From contig NZ_CAKZJO010000087.1 of NCBI RefSeq assembly GCF_936943645.1, forward strand, positions 1 through 64,000: a stretch of DNA of 64,000 nt, read 5' to 3'. Positions within the stretch are counted from its first letter, which is position 1. Each line of letters begins with the position of its first letter. Under the pieces are notes generated by a model. The model was not told the DNA's origin. It did not search any database and worked only from the letters and a program-made list of their open reading frames with translations. This stretch comes from an uncultured Bradyrhizobium sp. GTDB taxonomy: Bacteria; Pseudomonadota; Alphaproteobacteria; Rhizobiales; Xanthobacteraceae. Below, piece after piece: positions 36,367 through 44,524 of this stretch. The translations under genes were made by a program, and so were the position numbers.

Positions 36367-37383
36367 ATGATCACGCGTCGGACGATGTTGGGCGGTATCG
36401 CTGCGGGGGCACTGGGCGGTTCGGTCACGCCAGGCCTGTCGCAGGGCGCCGGCAAGCCGGTGACGATCGCGATCGGTGGTTACACCTTCGCCTATCTGCC
36501 GCTGCTGGTCGCGACCGCAGCAGGCTACATGAAGGATGCGGACCTCGACGTCTCCCTGATCGACACCGGCAGCGGCACCAACAGCATGGCGGCGATCCTC
36601 GGCGGCAGTGTCGACGTGGCCGGTCTCGTGATGAGCGACGTGATCCTTGCGGTCGCCAAGGGTCAGAAGATCAACGCCTTCGCGCCGCTGATGTCGCAAT
36701 ATGCGAGCGATGCGGTGATCGCGCGGAAGACAGCGGACAAGATCGGTCTCGTGCCGGACATGCCGCTGAAGGAGCGCATGGCCCGCATGAAAGGCCTGAC
36801 GCTGGCGATCTCCGGTCGCGGCAGCGGCACCGACAAAATCTGGCGCTATCTGCTGTCGCTCGGCGGGCTCGATCCAGAGAAGGATGTCAGCCTGACGGTG
36901 GTCAAGCTCGACAAGATGTACCTGGCGCTGCGCTCCGGCCAGATCGACGGCTTCAACACCACCGCGCCGGCGAACAACCAGGCGGTGGAGGAGGGGCTCG
37001 CGGTGTGGGCCGCCCGCCCGTCGCACGGCGAAGTGCCGGGCATCGAGAATTTCCTCTACACCGTCCTGTGCGGACGGCCGGATTTTCTGGACAAGAATCC
37101 CGAGACCGCCGCATCGCTGGTCCGTGGCATGACCAGGGCATCGGAATTGATCCGCAGCGATCCCGAGGCGGCGGGCCAGATCCTGCACGATCGCTATTTC
37201 CAGCAGACCGATACGGCGCTGATCAAGCACACGGTCTCGGACCAGCGCACCACCGTCTCGGTGCCGCCGACATTGTCCGAGCAGCAGTTCGCGCACAACA
37301 TGGAGTTCGAGCTGAAATTCAGCGACGCCGTGCGCGGCGTGTCCTACCGGCAGGCGATCGATCCACGCTGGCTGGGAGCGTAG
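36367..37383 (+). CDS. NMT1/TauA-like periplasmic substrate-binding protein
   Basis: Receptor of the adjacent ABC importer, 338 residues. The N-terminus MITRRTMLGGIAAGALGG looks like a Tat-type signal (RR followed by a hydrophobic stretch). The mature protein shows IGGYTFAYLPLLVATAAGYMKD and the GRGSGTDKIWRYLLSLGGL loop that binds ligand in the NMT1/OpuAC-like clan. GGGAGG precedes the ATG. Ligand unknown. The regulon suggests an unsaturated or branched dicarboxylate. Confidence 0.85.
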   Translation: MITRRTMLGGIAAGALGGSVTPGLSQGAGKPVTIAIGGYTFAYLPLLVATAAGYMKDADLDVSLIDTGSGTNSMAAILGGSVDVAGLVMSDVILAVAKGQKINAFAPLMSQYASDAVIARKTADKIGLVPDMPLKERMARMKGLTLAISGRGSGTDKIWRYLLSLGGLDPEKDVSLTVVKLDKMYLALRSGQIDGFNTTAPANNQAVEEGLAVWAARPSHGEVPGIENFLYTVLCGRPDFLDKNPETAASLVRGMTRASELIRSDPEAAGQILHDRYFQQTDTALIKHTVSDQRTTVSVPPTLSEQQFAHNMEFELKFSDAVRGVSYRQAIDPRWLGA

Positions 37384-37411
37384 GGCCAATCTCTGCCGCT
37401 TGGAGGCGCGT

Positions 37412-37433
37412 CTTCTCCCTGCAAGGGGAGAAG
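37412..37433. terminator. Hairpin between convergent genes
   Basis: CTTCTCCC (37412-37419) pairs with GGGAGAAG (37426-37433). It lies between the receptor gene on the plus strand and the isochorismatase-fold gene on the minus strand. The T content is weak on both sides, so termination strength is uncertain. Confidence 0.5.
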
Positions 37434-37437
37434 GTCG

Positions 37438-38013
37438 TCAGGCGAAACTCACATCCGCGCTGTTCTTGATCGCGGCGAAGCGGGCGAGGCAGCGCAGGGC
37501 GCTGTCGTGCTCGTCGGTGGTGCCGCCGGCGCAGCAGTCTTCCAGCACCGTGCAGCCATAGTCGCGATCGTGGGCTTCGCGCGCGCCGGTGTGCACCACG
37601 CCGTTGGTCGAAACGCCGCTCAGGAACAGGTCGGTCACGCCATGGGCGCGCAGGATCGGCTCCAGCGAAGTGCCGTAGAACGGGCTCACCCGATGCTTGA
37701 TGATGTCGAAATCGCTTGCTTCCGGCTTGAGCTCGGGATGGACTTCCGTGCCCCAGGTGCCGAGCTTGAACATGCCGGCGCTCCTGGCGCGGGAGAAGAT
37801 CGGCGAATTGGGCGGACATTCCCGGTAATCGGGCGAAAAGCCGACGCGGACATAGCCGATCAGCACGTCCGCTGCGCGGGCCTTGGCGATGACGGCCCTG
37901 GTGCGGCCGAGCACGTCGCGCTCCTTCATCAGCGGCACGTAGGTCTTGGCTCCGCCGCCATTCTCATGGACGAGGTCGTTCAGCATGTCCATGACGAGTA
38001 GCATCGGCTTCAT
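37438..38013 (-). CDS. Isochorismatase-fold (cysteine hydrolase family) protein without the cysteine
   Basis: A 191-residue protein of the isochorismatase-like hydrolase fold. The expected Asp9 is in LVMDM and the Lys106 in IIKHR. The position of the nucleophilic cysteine in the usual GxSTxxCV motif reads GVSTNGVV, so residue 139 is Val. Amidohydrolase activity through a thioester is therefore unlikely. Isochorismatases proper also lack this cysteine, so hydrolysis by another mechanism is possible. It is the second gene of a coupled pair with the GntR regulator (ATGA overlap), so it may act on the inducer or a pathway side product. Confidence 0.75.
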   Translation of the reverse strand: MKPMLLVMDMLNDLVHENGGGAKTYVPLMKERDVLGRTRAVIAKARAADVLIGYVRVGFSPDYRECPPNSPIFSRARSAGMFKLGTWGTEVHPELKPEASDFDIIKHRVSPFYGTSLEPILRAHGVTDLFLSGVSTNGVVHTGAREAHDRDYGCTVLEDCCAGGTTDEHDSALRCLARFAAIKNSADVSFA

Positions 38014-38705
38014 AGCATCTCCTTCTCAGAGTTCTTTTCAGAGCCTTTGGATTTGGTGCCGCTGTCCGCCCGCGCAGGCATGCTGTTGCGCAGCTCGGTC
38101 CAGCCGGTTTCGATGTGCTGGCGCATCGTCAGCATTGCGCTGGCGGCATCGCCCTCGATCACGTTCTTCAGGAGCTCATTATGCTCCTTGGCGGCGCGTA
38201 CGGCCCGGCCGCCGATGCGGTTGATGACGTCGAACGGATATTGCGCCCACAAGACCTGCACGAAATGCAGTGTCTTCGGCAGCCGTGCGAAATCATACAT
38301 GCGGCGGTGGAAGCGGTAGTTGATGCCGCGTGCCGCGGTGCTGTCATTGGCGAGCGCGGCGTCCTCGAACTGTCGCGCCAGCTCGCGCAGCTCGGCGATC
38401 TCCTCGGCGGTGATGTTGCGCACGGCGCTCTCGACGAGCTGGGTCTCGAGCGTGATCCGCAGCTTCAGGATCTCGGTGGACGCCTCGACGTCGAACGGCG
38501 CGACCGTTGCGCCGCGGTAGGAGTCGCTGGAGAGGTAGCCTTCGGCTTCGAGCAGCTTCAGCGCCTCGCGGACCGGCGTGATGCTGATCTTCAGCTCCTG
38601 CGCGATCTCGGTTTGCTTGAGCCGGACGCCGCGCGGCAGTCGCCCCGAGATGATGCCCTCGCGGAGATAGTCGGCGACCTGTTCCTCTTTCGTCCGATAT
38701 TCCAT
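38010..38705 (-). CDS. GntR-family regulator (FCD subclass), second copy
   Basis: A 231-residue regulator from the ATG at 38705. The N-terminal winged helix has LKQTEIAQELKISITPVREA near residues 27-46. The FCD domain follows, with LRITLETQLVESAVRN and the conserved histidines in YRFHRRMYD and HNELL. The last 20 residues are polar and lysine-rich. Divergent from the CitE-like gene, with an ATGCAT-type operator in between, and co-transcribed with the isochorismatase-fold gene. It probably represses the 28-46 kb regulon and itself, responding to a carboxylate or CoA ester. Confidence 0.85.
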   Translation of the reverse strand: MEYRTKEEQVADYLREGIISGRLPRGVRLKQTEIAQELKISITPVREALKLLEAEGYLSSDSYRGATVAPFDVEASTEILKLRITLETQLVESAVRNITAEEIAELRELARQFEDAALANDSTAARGINYRFHRRMYDFARLPKTLHFVQVLWAQYPFDVINRIGGRAVRAAKEHNELLKNVIEGDAASAMLTMRQHIETGWTELRNSMPARADSGTKSKGSEKNSEKEML

Positions 38706-38782
38706 TGGATGCCGCTGCCCCCCGACCGATTTGCCGCGGCTACCATAGACGCGGGCCACCAGGGAGGATAGAAGTACAAACG

Positions 38783-38801
38783 ATAATGCATAATGCATAA
38801 T
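38783..38801. promoter_or_regulatory. ATGCAT tandem operator between gntR and citE-like genes
   Basis: ATAATGCATAATGCATAAT holds two ATGCAT palindromes 7 bp apart. It lies 78 bp upstream of the gntR start and 15 bp upstream of the lyase start, so it can control both directions. Confidence 0.6.
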
Positions 38802-38816
38802 CGAGGTTGTCTGCTG

Positions 38817-39629
38817 ATGTCCAGCTCTTTGTCCCGATCGTTCCTGTTTGTCCCCGCCAGCCGGCCCGAGCGTTTCGACAAGGCGCTGATGTCGGGTGCG
38901 CACCGGGTCATCCTCGATCTCGAGGACGCGGTGGCCCCCGCGGACAAGAGCGCGGCGCGCAGCGCCATCACCCAGTGGGCCGGGCGGACCGATGCGATCG
39001 TCCGCGTCAACGGCGCGGACAGTCCGTTCTTCGCCGCCGATATGGAGATGATCCGCCGCGCTGGCGTGACCAGGGTGATGCTGCCGAAGGCCGAGCCCGG
39101 CGCGCTCAATCGCCTGGTCGGTCTGCTGGAGGGCAAGTGCGACATCATCGCGCTGATCGAAACCGTGCGGGGATATGCCGAGCTGCGAAGCATCGGCAAG
39201 AGCGGGCTGGTTTCGCAGTGTGCTTTCGGCAATCTCGATTTCGGCGTCGATGCCGGGATAACGGAAACGACGGGCGAGCTCGATCCGGTCCGTCTGCAAA
39301 TCGTTCTGGAGTCGCGGCTGGCCGGATTGGCGCCGCCGATCGACGGGGTGACGACGTCGTGGACGGATCCTGCCGCCTTCGGCGCAGCCGTCGGCCGGAC
39401 GAAGGCGCTCGGCTTCGGTGCCAAGCTCTGCATCCATCCGGCCCAGGTCAAGCTGGTCAACGAGGCCTTCCTGCCGACCGCTGACGAGCTCGATTGGGCG
39501 CACCGGGTGATGCAGGTTGCAAGGGAGGGGCAGGGCGCCGCGGTGGCGCTCGACGGCAAGATGATCGACGCGCCGGTGATCCGCCGCGCAGAGCTGATCC
39601 TGGATGGCGCGATGGAGAACCGCAAATAA
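38817..39629 (+). CDS. CitE-like (citramalyl-CoA / beta-methylmalyl-CoA) lyase
   Basis: HpcH/HpaI-family aldolase of the CitE type, 270 residues from the ATG at 38817. An upstream ATG at 38793 lies in the operator. Motifs in order: FVPASRPERFDKAL near 11, the family's LDLEDAVAPADKSAAR, VMLPKAE, ALIETVRGY (metal Glu) and FGNLDFGVDAGI (metal Asp), and LCIHPAQV. CitE-like lyases cleave citramalyl-CoA to acetyl-CoA and pyruvate, or malyl-CoA to acetyl-CoA and glyoxylate. With the hydratase at 33811 and the CoA-transferases, citramalyl-CoA is the favoured substrate. Operator palindromes flank the gene on both sides. Confidence 0.82.
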   Translation: MSSSLSRSFLFVPASRPERFDKALMSGAHRVILDLEDAVAPADKSAARSAITQWAGRTDAIVRVNGADSPFFAADMEMIRRAGVTRVMLPKAEPGALNRLVGLLEGKCDIIALIETVRGYAELRSIGKSGLVSQCAFGNLDFGVDAGITETTGELDPVRLQIVLESRLAGLAPPIDGVTTSWTDPAAFGAAVGRTKALGFGAKLCIHPAQVKLVNEAFLPTADELDWAHRVMQVAREGQGAAVALDGKMIDAPVIRRAELILDGAMENRK

Positions 39630-39642
39630 TGCATAATGCATT
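39626..39642. promoter_or_regulatory. ATGCAT tandem operator after the citE-like gene
   Basis: ATAATGCATAATGCATT repeats the same 7-bp-spaced palindromes and overlaps the stop codon of the lyase gene. It lies 71 bp upstream of the next receptor gene, so the regulon probably extends into the second Liv cluster. Confidence 0.55.
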
Positions 39643-39712
39643 TTTTCTTGACCGGCCGGGTTCCTCCCGCTAAGGATCGTCTCACAAGAAAAACAGATCT
39701 CGGGGAGGGCCT

Positions 39713-40918
39713 ATGAAGAGGCGTGAGTTTCTCAAGCTATCTGGCGCCGCCGCGCTTGCGTCGGCCTATCCTGGCGGCCCGCTCCTCGCCGACGAGATCG
39801 GCGTCGACACCGCGGCCAAGACCATCACCATCGGCGGGTTCACCCCGATCACGGGACCTGTCCCGTTCTACGCAATCCTGACCCATGCGGCCGACGCCTA
39901 CTTCAAGAGCGTCAACGAGGCCGGCGGCATCAAGGGCTGGAAGATCAACTACGTGACGCTCGACGACGGTTATGATCCCGCCCGCAGCGTTGCTGCGGTC
40001 AGGCGTCTCGTCGAGGACAACCACATTTTCGCGCTCGTCGCGGCGGTCGGCACGGCAACCAATGTCGCCGTCATTCCCTACGCCAAGGAAAACGGCCTTG
40101 CGATGATCGGGCCGATCGGCGGCGCGAGCGCCTTCTTTGCCGAGCCCAACATCTTTCCGCTGTTGCCCGACTACGGCTGGTCGGCGGCCTCGAATGCCGA
40201 GTTCGCTGTCAACGATCTGAAGCTGAAGAAGATTGCGCTGCTGTGGGAGAACGACGAGCTCGGCCGCTCCGCCAAGCGCGGCTTCGATCTCTTCATGGAG
40301 GCGAACAAGCTGACGCCGGCGGAATCGGTGCCGTTCGAGGTGAAGACCACGGATTTCACGCCGCATATCCGGCGCGTCGCAAATGCCCAGGCCGACGCCG
40401 CGATCCTGTTCGGCTCCAACGCCAATCTTGCGGCGGCGTTGAAGGCAGCCGACCGCCAAGGCGTCAAGCTGACCTGGTTCGCGCCGTTCTTCACGGCCGA
40501 TCCCGCCACCTACAAGCTGGCCGGCGAGCTGCTGAACGGCGTCTACTTCTCGTCATGGCTGCTTCCGGTCGACAGCGCCGAGCCCGAGATCAAGGCCTAT
40601 CGCGAGGCCGTGACGAGGTTCTATCCGAACGACCCGGTCGGTGTGTTCGGCCTCAACGGCTGGAGCAACGCCGCGCTGTTCGGCAGCATCTTCAGTGCGC
40701 TGGTCGACAGCGGCAAGCCGATCACGCGCGCCAATCTGATCGAGGCGGGCAATAGCTTGAAGAACGCTTCGGTCGGCGGTGCGCGCAAGGTGACCTTCAC
40801 CGGCTCCGATCACCGCGGCACGCGCCAGGAGGCGATCCTGCAGGCGCAGGGCTCCTTCGTCATGGTGCGCGACTTCAAGCCTTATCCGGCCGTGGCCTTC
40901 GACGCCAAGCCGGCCTGA
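39713..40918 (+). CDS. Liv-type ABC receptor, second set
   Basis: Periplasmic binding protein of 401 residues. The N-terminus MKRREFLKLSGAAALASA looks like a Tat-type signal (RR-FLK). The mature part has IGGFTPITGPVPFYAIL, INYVTLDDGYDPARSVAAVRR split across residues 82-102, and the ligand-binding ALLWENDELGRSAKRG. GGGGAGGG precedes the ATG. It serves the LivHMGF set encoded at 42661-46036, with an SDR and a hydroxyacid dehydrogenase gene in between. Ligand unknown. An operator palindrome lies directly upstream. Confidence 0.87.
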   Translation: MKRREFLKLSGAAALASAYPGGPLLADEIGVDTAAKTITIGGFTPITGPVPFYAILTHAADAYFKSVNEAGGIKGWKINYVTLDDGYDPARSVAAVRRLVEDNHIFALVAAVGTATNVAVIPYAKENGLAMIGPIGGASAFFAEPNIFPLLPDYGWSAASNAEFAVNDLKLKKIALLWENDELGRSAKRGFDLFMEANKLTPAESVPFEVKTTDFTPHIRRVANAQADAAILFGSNANLAAALKAADRQGVKLTWFAPFFTADPATYKLAGELLNGVYFSSWLLPVDSAEPEIKAYREAVTRFYPNDPVGVFGLNGWSNAALFGSIFSALVDSGKPITRANLIEAGNSLKNASVGGARKVTFTGSDHRGTRQEAILQAQGSFVMVRDFKPYPAVAFDAKPA

Positions 40919-41010
40919 CTAGATCGCGTCGGCGGGTGATCGCAAGACGCGACCGCCCGCTGCTCGCTGAACTGCCGGATAGTTACCAAGAAGAACAAGG
41001 AAAATACGAC

Positions 41011-41760
41011 ATGGCTGGATCGCCTCTGAGCGGCCCCTCGCGTCTCGATGGACAAACTGCCCTCATCACGGGAGCTGCCGGCGGCATCGGCCGCGCCGTC
41101 GTTGCCGCCTTCTGCGAAGCCGGCGCCGACGTTGTTGCCACCGACATCGTGGAAGACGGCGGCAAATTTCCCGCCAGGGCGAGCTATCGCCGCTGCGACG
41201 TGACGGACAGGGCCGCGGTCGAGAAGCTGATCGACGACGAGCTGAAGGCGCGCGGCAAGATCGATATCCTCGTGCTCTGCGCCGGTACCATCGCCAACAC
41301 GCCGCTGCCCCAGTCGACCGACGAGGAGTGGGAGAAGATCCTCGCCGTCAATCTGATGGGCACGGTCAATCCCGTCCGGAAGCTCTATCCCGTCATGGCC
41401 GAGCGCGGCTTTGGCAAGATCGTGGCGCTCGGCTCGATCGCCGCCAAGATCGGCGGCGTCGCATCGGGGCCGGCCTATGTCGCGGCGAAATCGGCCGTCC
41501 ATGGCCTGATGAAATGGGTTGCCAAGAATGGCGCGCCTAAGGGCGTCTACGCCAACATCATCGCGCCGGGCCCGGTCGAGACGCCGATGTGGGCGACGGT
41601 CACCGATCGTGCCGCGCCGTCGGCGAACGGAAATGTGCCGCTCGGGCGGTTCGGCCAGCCCGAGGACATCGCGCAAAGCATTCTCTTCCTCTGTTCGCCG
41701 GCGTCGAACTGGATCACCGGAACGGTGCTCGACGTCAACGGCGGCATGTTGATGGATTGA
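41011..41760 (+). CDS. Short-chain dehydrogenase/reductase
   Basis: NAD(P)-dependent oxidoreductase of 249 residues; the ATG at 41011 follows AAGGAA. The cofactor motif GAAGGIGRAV is near residue 22. LVLCAGT stands for the NAG region. The catalytic Ser and YxxxK are in LGSIAAKIGGVASGPAYVAAKSA (split at 139-160). PGPVETPMW and NGGML at the end are typical of classical SDRs. Four bases before the next gene, so it is probably in one operon. Oxidises or reduces a hydroxy or keto group of the imported compound. Confidence 0.85.
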   Translation: MAGSPLSGPSRLDGQTALITGAAGGIGRAVVAAFCEAGADVVATDIVEDGGKFPARASYRRCDVTDRAAVEKLIDDELKARGKIDILVLCAGTIANTPLPQSTDEEWEKILAVNLMGTVNPVRKLYPVMAERGFGKIVALGSIAAKIGGVASGPAYVAAKSAVHGLMKWVAKNGAPKGVYANIIAPGPVETPMWATVTDRAAPSANGNVPLGRFGQPEDIAQSILFLCSPASNWITGTVLDVNGGMLMD

Positions 41761-41764
41761 TGCC

Positions 41765-42664
41765 ATGAGCGCAGCAGACACCATCGGCTTCGTCGGTCTT
41801 GGCGTCATGGGGGGACCCATGTGCCGCAATGTCGCGAAAAAGCATGCCGGCCGCGTGCTGATGCTGGATCGCGATGCGGCGGCGGTTGCGGCGCTGTCCG
41901 ACACCAGGGCGCAAGCCGCTGCGTCGCTCGAGACACTCGCTGCGGCCTGTGACGTGATCTTCCTGTCATTGCCCGGTGGGCCGCAAGTGGAGGCGGTCTC
42001 GGGCGCGATTGCGCTCGCCGCGCGGCCGGGAACGACCATCGTCGATCTCAGCACCACGCCGGTTGCGCTGGCGCGCAGCGTGTCCGGCCGGCTGAAGGCC
42101 CGCGGCGTTCACTTCGCCGATGCGCCGGTGGCGCGCACGCGGGAAGCCGCGCAGCGCGGCGAGCTCAGCATCATGGTCGGCGCCGAGGCGCAGGTGTTTG
42201 CGCGGATCGCGCCGCTGCTCGGCTATATGGGGTCCGACGTGACCCATTGCGGCGAGGTCGGCTGCGGCCAGGTCGTCAAGCTGATCAACAATGCGCTGGT
42301 GTTCGAGAACACGCTCGCGCTCGCCGAGATGATGGTGGTGGGCGAGCGTGCCGGCGTGAAGCCCGAGACGCTGCTCGGTGCGGTGTCGAAAGGCTCGGGC
42401 GACAGCTTCGTCCTGCGCAATCACGGCACCAAGGCGATGCTGCCGCGCAGTTTTCCGGACAAGGCGTTCCCGCCGGAATACGTGCTGAAGGATCTCGACT
42501 ATGTGCTCCAGCTCGCGGCCGACACGGGCATCCGTCCCGGGGTCGCCGAGCTCGCGCGCCGCTATTACGACGCCGCCCGCAAGCAAGGGCTCTCGGGCCG
42601 CTACTTCCCCGGCGTGATCGAGTTCATCGAGAAGGGCGGAACGCCCGCCGAAGGGCAGGGATGA
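41765..42664 (+). CDS. 3-hydroxyisobutyrate dehydrogenase-family oxidoreductase, second copy
   Basis: A 299-residue paralogue of the enzyme at 23366. Rossmann motif GFVGLGVMGGPMCRNV near residue 8, substrate segment DAPVARTREAAQRGEL, catalytic-lysine region GQVVKLINNALVF. Both copies share the sequence SFxLRNHG followed by K-A, showing recent common ancestry. Coupled to livH by an ATGA overlap. Substrate unknown, probably a hydroxyacid from the imported compound. Confidence 0.82.
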   Translation: MSAADTIGFVGLGVMGGPMCRNVAKKHAGRVLMLDRDAAAVAALSDTRAQAAASLETLAAACDVIFLSLPGGPQVEAVSGAIALAARPGTTIVDLSTTPVALARSVSGRLKARGVHFADAPVARTREAAQRGELSIMVGAEAQVFARIAPLLGYMGSDVTHCGEVGCGQVVKLINNALVFENTLALAEMMVVGERAGVKPETLLGAVSKGSGDSFVLRNHGTKAMLPRSFPDKAFPPEYVLKDLDYVLQLAADTGIRPGVAELARRYYDAARKQGLSGRYFPGVIEFIEKGGTPAEGQG

Positions 42665-43557
42665 GCGTGGCGGGATTCATCAGGGATATCCTGCCGCTGC
42701 TGTGGTCCGGCCTGATCTCCGGCTGTCTCTACGGCGTTGGCGCGCTCGGACTCGTCATGGTGTTCAAGAGCTCGCGCGTCGTCAATTTCTCCCACGGTAA
42801 TCTCGCCTGTCTCGGCGCCTTCGTGGTCTACGGCTTCTCCAGCGGCAGCCTGCTCAGCCTGTCCTGGGGTAGCGCGGTGGCGCTGGCGCTGGGCATTGCC
42901 TGCGCGGTCGCGGTGGTCAGCTATGCCCTGATCGCGCCGATCGTCTTCAAGTCCGATCTTGCCTCCACCATCGCGACGCTCGGCGTCGGGCTGATTCTGC
43001 AGGGCGTGGTGCAGCTCGTGTTCGGCGCCGACATCGTCAATCTCGACCTGCCGGTGCCGCGCTACAGCTTCAGCCTGGGCGCGATCCGCATCTCCTCCTA
43101 CGATCTCGCCGTCCTCGCCGTCACGCTCGCGATCGTTGGCGGCCTGTTCTTGATCATCGAGCGCACCAGGCTCGGCATCGCGTTCCGCGCGGTGTCGACC
43201 AATCCCTTTGCCTGCGAGGTCTGCGGGCTGAATTTGCGCTCGGTGCACCTGTTCTCCTGGCTGGCCGGCGCCGTGCTTGGCCTCGTCGCCGCGCTTCTGA
43301 TCGTGCCGACGACGTTCCTCAGCTCGACGACGGTGCCGTCCTTCATGCTGCAGGCGTTCACGGCGGCGGTGGTCGGCGGCTTCTCCAGCCTGCCGGGCGC
43401 CGCCGTCGCCGGCATTCTGGTCGGCGTCGCCATGAACCTGTTCTCGTTCTACGTCTCGCCGGAGTTCATGAACACGTTCCTGCTCGGCGTGATCCTGCTG
43501 ACGCTGAACTTCTTCCCCAACGGGCTGCTGGAAAGGGCGATCGGTGGCCGTGTCTGA
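42661..43557 (+). CDS. Liv-type permease (LivH family), second set
   Basis: Membrane permease of 298 residues with about eight hydrophobic segments. VMVFKSSRVVNFSHGNLACLGAF (split near 32-54) is the LivH signature, and FSSLPGAAVAGILVG is near the end. The start overlaps the hydroxyacid dehydrogenase stop and the 3' end overlaps livM by 14 bp. Confidence 0.9.
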   Translation: MSVAGFIRDILPLLWSGLISGCLYGVGALGLVMVFKSSRVVNFSHGNLACLGAFVVYGFSSGSLLSLSWGSAVALALGIACAVAVVSYALIAPIVFKSDLASTIATLGVGLILQGVVQLVFGADIVNLDLPVPRYSFSLGAIRISSYDLAVLAVTLAIVGGLFLIIERTRLGIAFRAVSTNPFACEVCGLNLRSVHLFSWLAGAVLGLVAALLIVPTTFLSSTTVPSFMLQAFTAAVVGGFSSLPGAAVAGILVGVAMNLFSFYVSPEFMNTFLLGVILLTLNFFPNGLLERAIGGRV

Positions 43558-44524
43558 TCTCGCGCAGACGTCGAAGGCCGGAATGTCCGCGCGCGGCGCT
43601 CATGTCGACGTCGTTCGGCTGCTCATGCTCGCGCTGGTCGCGATCCTGTTGCTGGCGCCGCTGCTCGCCGGCGGCTTCCTGCTCTACAGCCTGTCGCTGT
43701 GCTTCGCCAATACGCTGGCGGTGCTGTCGGTCAGCATGCTCGTGCGCTACGGCGGCGAAGTGTCGATCGGGCACAGCTTCTTCGTTGCGCTCGGCGCCTA
43801 TGCGGTGGCGATCATCGAGCACCGGTTCGGCCTTTCGATCGTGGTGAGCCTGCCGCTGGCGGTTCTGCTCGGCGCGGGCGCCGGCTTCGTCTTCGCGTTT
43901 CCCTCGCGTCGGCTGTCGGGGATCTATCTTGCGGTTGCGACCATGGCGCTTGCGCTGGCATTGCCGGAAATCCTGATCGGCTTCGAAAAATTCACGGGCG
44001 GGTTCGAAGGGCTCTACATCGCGCAGGACCTTTTGCCCGGCATGCCCAAGGCATTGCAGCGCTACTACGTCGCCCTCGCGGTGCTCGTGCTGGTGTGTCT
44101 CGCGCTCGCGCATTTCCGTAAATCGGCGCAGGGGCTGGCGCTGTTGATGGCGCAGGCCCAGCCGCGCGCCGCGGAAGCCATGGGCATCACGCGAAGCTGG
44201 GCGCGGATCTCGATCTTCACCCTGAGTGCCGCCCTTGCTGCGCTCGCAGGCGCTCTGACCGGCTTTGCCTCCTCGACCGTCTCCCCGAACAGCTTCACCT
44301 TCTTCAGCGGCGTCTTCCTCCTGGTCGGATCGGTCGTCAGCCTTAACCGGTTGTCGCTGCCGGCCGCGCTCGTCGGCGGCGCCTTCATCACGTTGGTGCC
44401 GACATATCTTGCGCAAGCCGGCGACTGGGTGCCGATCCTCTACGGCGTCGCGCTCGTCGTCGTGACACTGGTGGCGAACGCCGGCGATCTGCGCCGCTTC
44501 CTGCCGCGGGGGATGCGACGATGA
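43544..44524 (+). CDS. Liv-type permease (LivM family), second set
   Basis: A 326-residue permease beginning with GTG at 43544 inside the end of livH. The N-terminal 25 residues are polar, followed by about eight hydrophobic helices. RYGGEVSIGHSFFVALGAYAV is the LivM signature near residues 67-87. Its stop overlaps the ATPase start as ATGATG. Less like the LivM of the first set than the two LivH proteins are to each other, judging by visible motifs. Confidence 0.88.
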   Translation: MAVSDLAQTSKAGMSARGAHVDVVRLLMLALVAILLLAPLLAGGFLLYSLSLCFANTLAVLSVSMLVRYGGEVSIGHSFFVALGAYAVAIIEHRFGLSIVVSLPLAVLLGAGAGFVFAFPSRRLSGIYLAVATMALALALPEILIGFEKFTGGFEGLYIAQDLLPGMPKALQRYYVALAVLVLVCLALAHFRKSAQGLALLMAQAQPRAAEAMGITRSWARISIFTLSAALAALAGALTGFASSTVSPNSFTFFSGVFLLVGSVVSLNRLSLPAALVGGAFITLVPTYLAQAGDWVPILYGVALVVVTLVANAGDLRRFLPRGMRR

